From the NCBI GenBank assembly GCA_947178085.1, contig CAMWWS010000166.1, forward strand, positions 1 to 6,349: DNA of 6,349 nt, written 5' to 3'. The notes under the pieces are model-generated. The model had not been told where the DNA came from. It made no database searches and saw nothing but the letters and a program-made list of their open reading frames with translations. Source of the stretch: an uncultured Lachnospiraceae bacterium (lineage in GTDB: Bacteria > Bacillota_A > Clostridia > Lachnospirales > Lachnospiraceae). This document shows positions 4,967-6,349 of this stretch, one piece after another. Position numbers and translations under genes: made by a program. The first letter of the stretch is position 1; each line of letters opens with the position of its first letter.

Positions 4967-6349
4967 TTAATCAATATCATACCACTTTTCTTCCGTACCA
5001 TGCCCTGTATATAACATGATCACTATATCCGGCTTACTCTCTTTAATATACGCCCGAATGCTCCCACTAAATTTTTCCGGTGTAATAGCATCAATATACT
5101 CGTATTCCATAGATAAATATGGAATCACCATAGATCCAAAAGACTCTCTTAGCAATAATATTTTTTTCCCCCGATTCGGCACCCATGCCATCTCATTTTC
5201 TATCTGTATCAACGCCGGTTTTAAATACAGGAATGCACCATAAGCATTCACATAATACTTGCTTCCACGCAGAACATTATAATCAATCATCACCTCTTCA
5301 AAACTACCATGCTTAGGAATCTTATCTAAAGTAGGAATTTCCAGATTGTAACTCGTTTCAAATGAAGGTATCAGCAAGTCCATATCTTCTTTTCCTAAAT
5401 TTGCCTTTGTTACCGTATGTCCATCACACCCCATATACCAGTTTTTCAAAGACATAACATTATAGTTATCCTTCTGTATATAACTTTCCTCATAAACCAT
5501 ACCGTAATTCTGCGCCAGATATTGTGAAATCTCATTTGCTGCCCATAAGCCCCCATACACATTCCAATGAGTATCTCCCTTAAAAAACAGGTCATAAAAA
5601 TCAAGTTCCTGCTCATAAATTGATACTCTTAAATCCAAACAATCTGTTCCGCCGCTTTCTAACTTTTCTACTAAACTGTCGGCAATCTGATTAATTTCAC
5701 TTTCCCCATACATCTCTATATAACCGGCATCATATTTATTTTCTTTGATAGGAGCCTGTACATAAATAAACGAAATGTCCTGTTCCTTTAGGTTTCTATC
5801 CAAATCCATGATTTTATCCGCTAGTGCCTGAACTTCTTCCTCATCGGCTTCTATATCCATATAAAATGGCGAGCGGATGATCACACCGCCATTTTCCGAA
5901 TACATATAGATATTTTCTGCATCTATCATCTGATTACCCACTATCCGATCGACCATACCGCTGACTGCCTGAAGATCTATTCCAAAAGGCAGGAAATCAC
6001 AGGTATAATTTTCAATCGTATTCTGCATAGATAAATACTTTGTAAGTATTGTATTTACCTTACTTTCCAGTTTTCCTACAATATTTGCCCACTTATTTTC
6101 CTCTGCAATGCTTTCTCCCGGCAGGATATCAACCTCCTCTGTCTGTTCCCACTCATGCGGGTAACGGCTTGCCCAGTCCACTCCAATTTCTTTATAGCTG
6201 TTTCCCCAACCGGTCACGCACAGATCCGTTATCCAGTTTTTTATCTCAAACCGGTCAATAAGAATATTTTTTATCAAAAACTGCCCACTCACCATAAAAA
6301 ACATCACGATGATTAATATAACAAAAAAGAATGCAGATATGTAATTAAC
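4967..6349 (-). CDS. Membrane-anchored AlgX/DHHW-like SGNH protein, probable glycan O-acyltransferase (5' end outside window)
   Basis: The frame is open to the right edge, giving 460 visible residues. The GTG at 6307 is inside a hydrophobic stretch (FFFVILIIVMFFMVSG, encoded at about 6331-6284), so the true start is beyond the window, probably only a few codons away. That stretch is a single N-terminal membrane anchor, placing the rest outside the membrane. Further on is an alpha/beta segment with FIYVQAPIKENKY (5770-5732), then FKGDTHWNVYG (5584-5552) with the Asp and His of the SGNH triad, and later LLLRESFGSMVIPYL (5164-5120) with the likely nucleophile Ser at 5143-5141. Asp-His before Ser is the permuted order seen in AlgX/AlgJ-type alginate O-acetyltransferases and DHHW proteins. 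The usual GDSF reads RESF here. The probable role is transfer of acetyl or another acyl group onto the surface glycan; such proteins usually pair with an MBOAT membrane acyl carrier, which is not in the window. It ends 110 bases before the nonulosonate synthase gene. Hydrolase activity is the alternative. Confidence 0.78.
   Translation of the reverse strand, partial: VNYISAFFFVILIIVMFFMVSGQFLIKNILIDRFEIKNWITDLCVTGWGNSYKEIGVDWASRYPHEWEQTEEVDILPGESIAEENKWANIVGKLESKVNTILTKYLSMQNTIENYTCDFLPFGIDLQAVSGMVDRIVGNQMIDAENIYMYSENGGVIIRSPFYMDIEADEEEVQALADKIMDLDRNLKEQDISFIYVQAPIKENKYDAGYIEMYGESEINQIADSLVEKLESGGTDCLDLRVSIYEQELDFYDLFFKGDTHWNVYGGLWAANEISQYLAQNYGMVYEESYIQKDNYNVMSLKNWYMGCDGHTVTKANLGKEDMDLLIPSFETSYNLEIPTLDKIPKHGSFEEVMIDYNVLRGSKYYVNAYGAFLYLKPALIQIENEMAWVPNRGKKILLLRESFGSMVIPYLSMEYEYIDAITPEKFSGSIRAYIKESKPDIVIMLYTGHGTEEKWYDID

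Noticed and set aside
4956..4970. Perfect AT palindrome TTAAAA-TTG-TTTTAA at the SGNH gene stop, as a terminator
   Set aside because: The stem has only six A-T pairs and no T run follows; too weak for an intrinsic terminator.
6302..6307. GTG/ATG at 6307-6302 as the true start of the SGNH gene
   Set aside because: The frame stays open to the window edge and codes for more of the same membrane helix upstream, so this start would cut the anchor in half.
1..6349. CRISPR array, insertion sequence, tRNA or rRNA
   Set aside because: I see no spaced direct repeats, transposase-like proteins, terminal inverted repeats or cloverleaf/rRNA signatures; the window is almost fully covered by coding sequence.

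Overview
The window holds most of a surface-polysaccharide gene cluster from an AT-rich bacterium. The Shine-Dalgarno sites are purine-rich and strong, the gene spacing is tight, and two SGNH-type surface acyltransferase-like proteins flank the cluster. This looks like a Clostridia-type Firmicute, plausibly Lachnospiraceae. No taxonomic marker gene is present, so that placement is an impression from style and protein likeness only.

Layout. Five genes run on the minus strand, reading right to left: (E) 6349-4967, a membrane-anchored AlgX/DHHW-like SGNH protein whose N-terminus is cut by the window edge; (D) 4856-3984, a NeuB-family nonulosonate (sialic-acid-type) synthase; (C) 3940-2735, a CMP-nonulosonate synthetase fused to a KdsC-like HAD phosphatase; (B) 2708-1086, a KpsC/KpsS-like capsule protein, probably a GT-B-fold glycosyltransferase; (A) 1095(or 1107)-193, a probable GT-A-like glycosyltransferase. 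A sixth gene enters from the left on the plus strand (3-212, only its C-terminus, SGNH hydrolase-like). It converges on gene A, and the two 3' ends overlap by 20 bases. Gaps between D, C, B and A are 43, 26 and about -10 bases. D-C-B-A therefore look like one transcription unit. It is headed by a near-consensus promoter (TTGACA, 17 bases, TAAAAT with an extended TG) in the 110-base gap after E.

How the genes may work together (inference). D resembles animal sialic acid 9-phosphate synthase (NANS) more than classical bacterial NeuB, as judged from remembered sequence. C has the same two-domain order as animal CMAS, but its phosphatase active site looks intact. Together they could make a complete 9-phosphate route: sugar-6-phosphate + PEP to nonulosonate-9-phosphate (D), dephosphorylation (C, HAD half), and activation to the CMP-sugar (C, N-terminal half). 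D lacks the C-terminal SAF (antifreeze-like) domain that helps bind the N-acyl sugar in classical NeuB, and no NeuC-type epimerase is in view. An unacylated product such as KDN is therefore a reasonable alternative to Neu5Ac. B and A would then be transferases building the glycan, and E could O-acylate it outside the membrane. The SAF-less synthase with the active-looking CMAS-HAD fusion is the most interesting part of the window. The odd start of gene A (strong ribosome binding site facing an ATC codon) is the most interesting small-scale signal.
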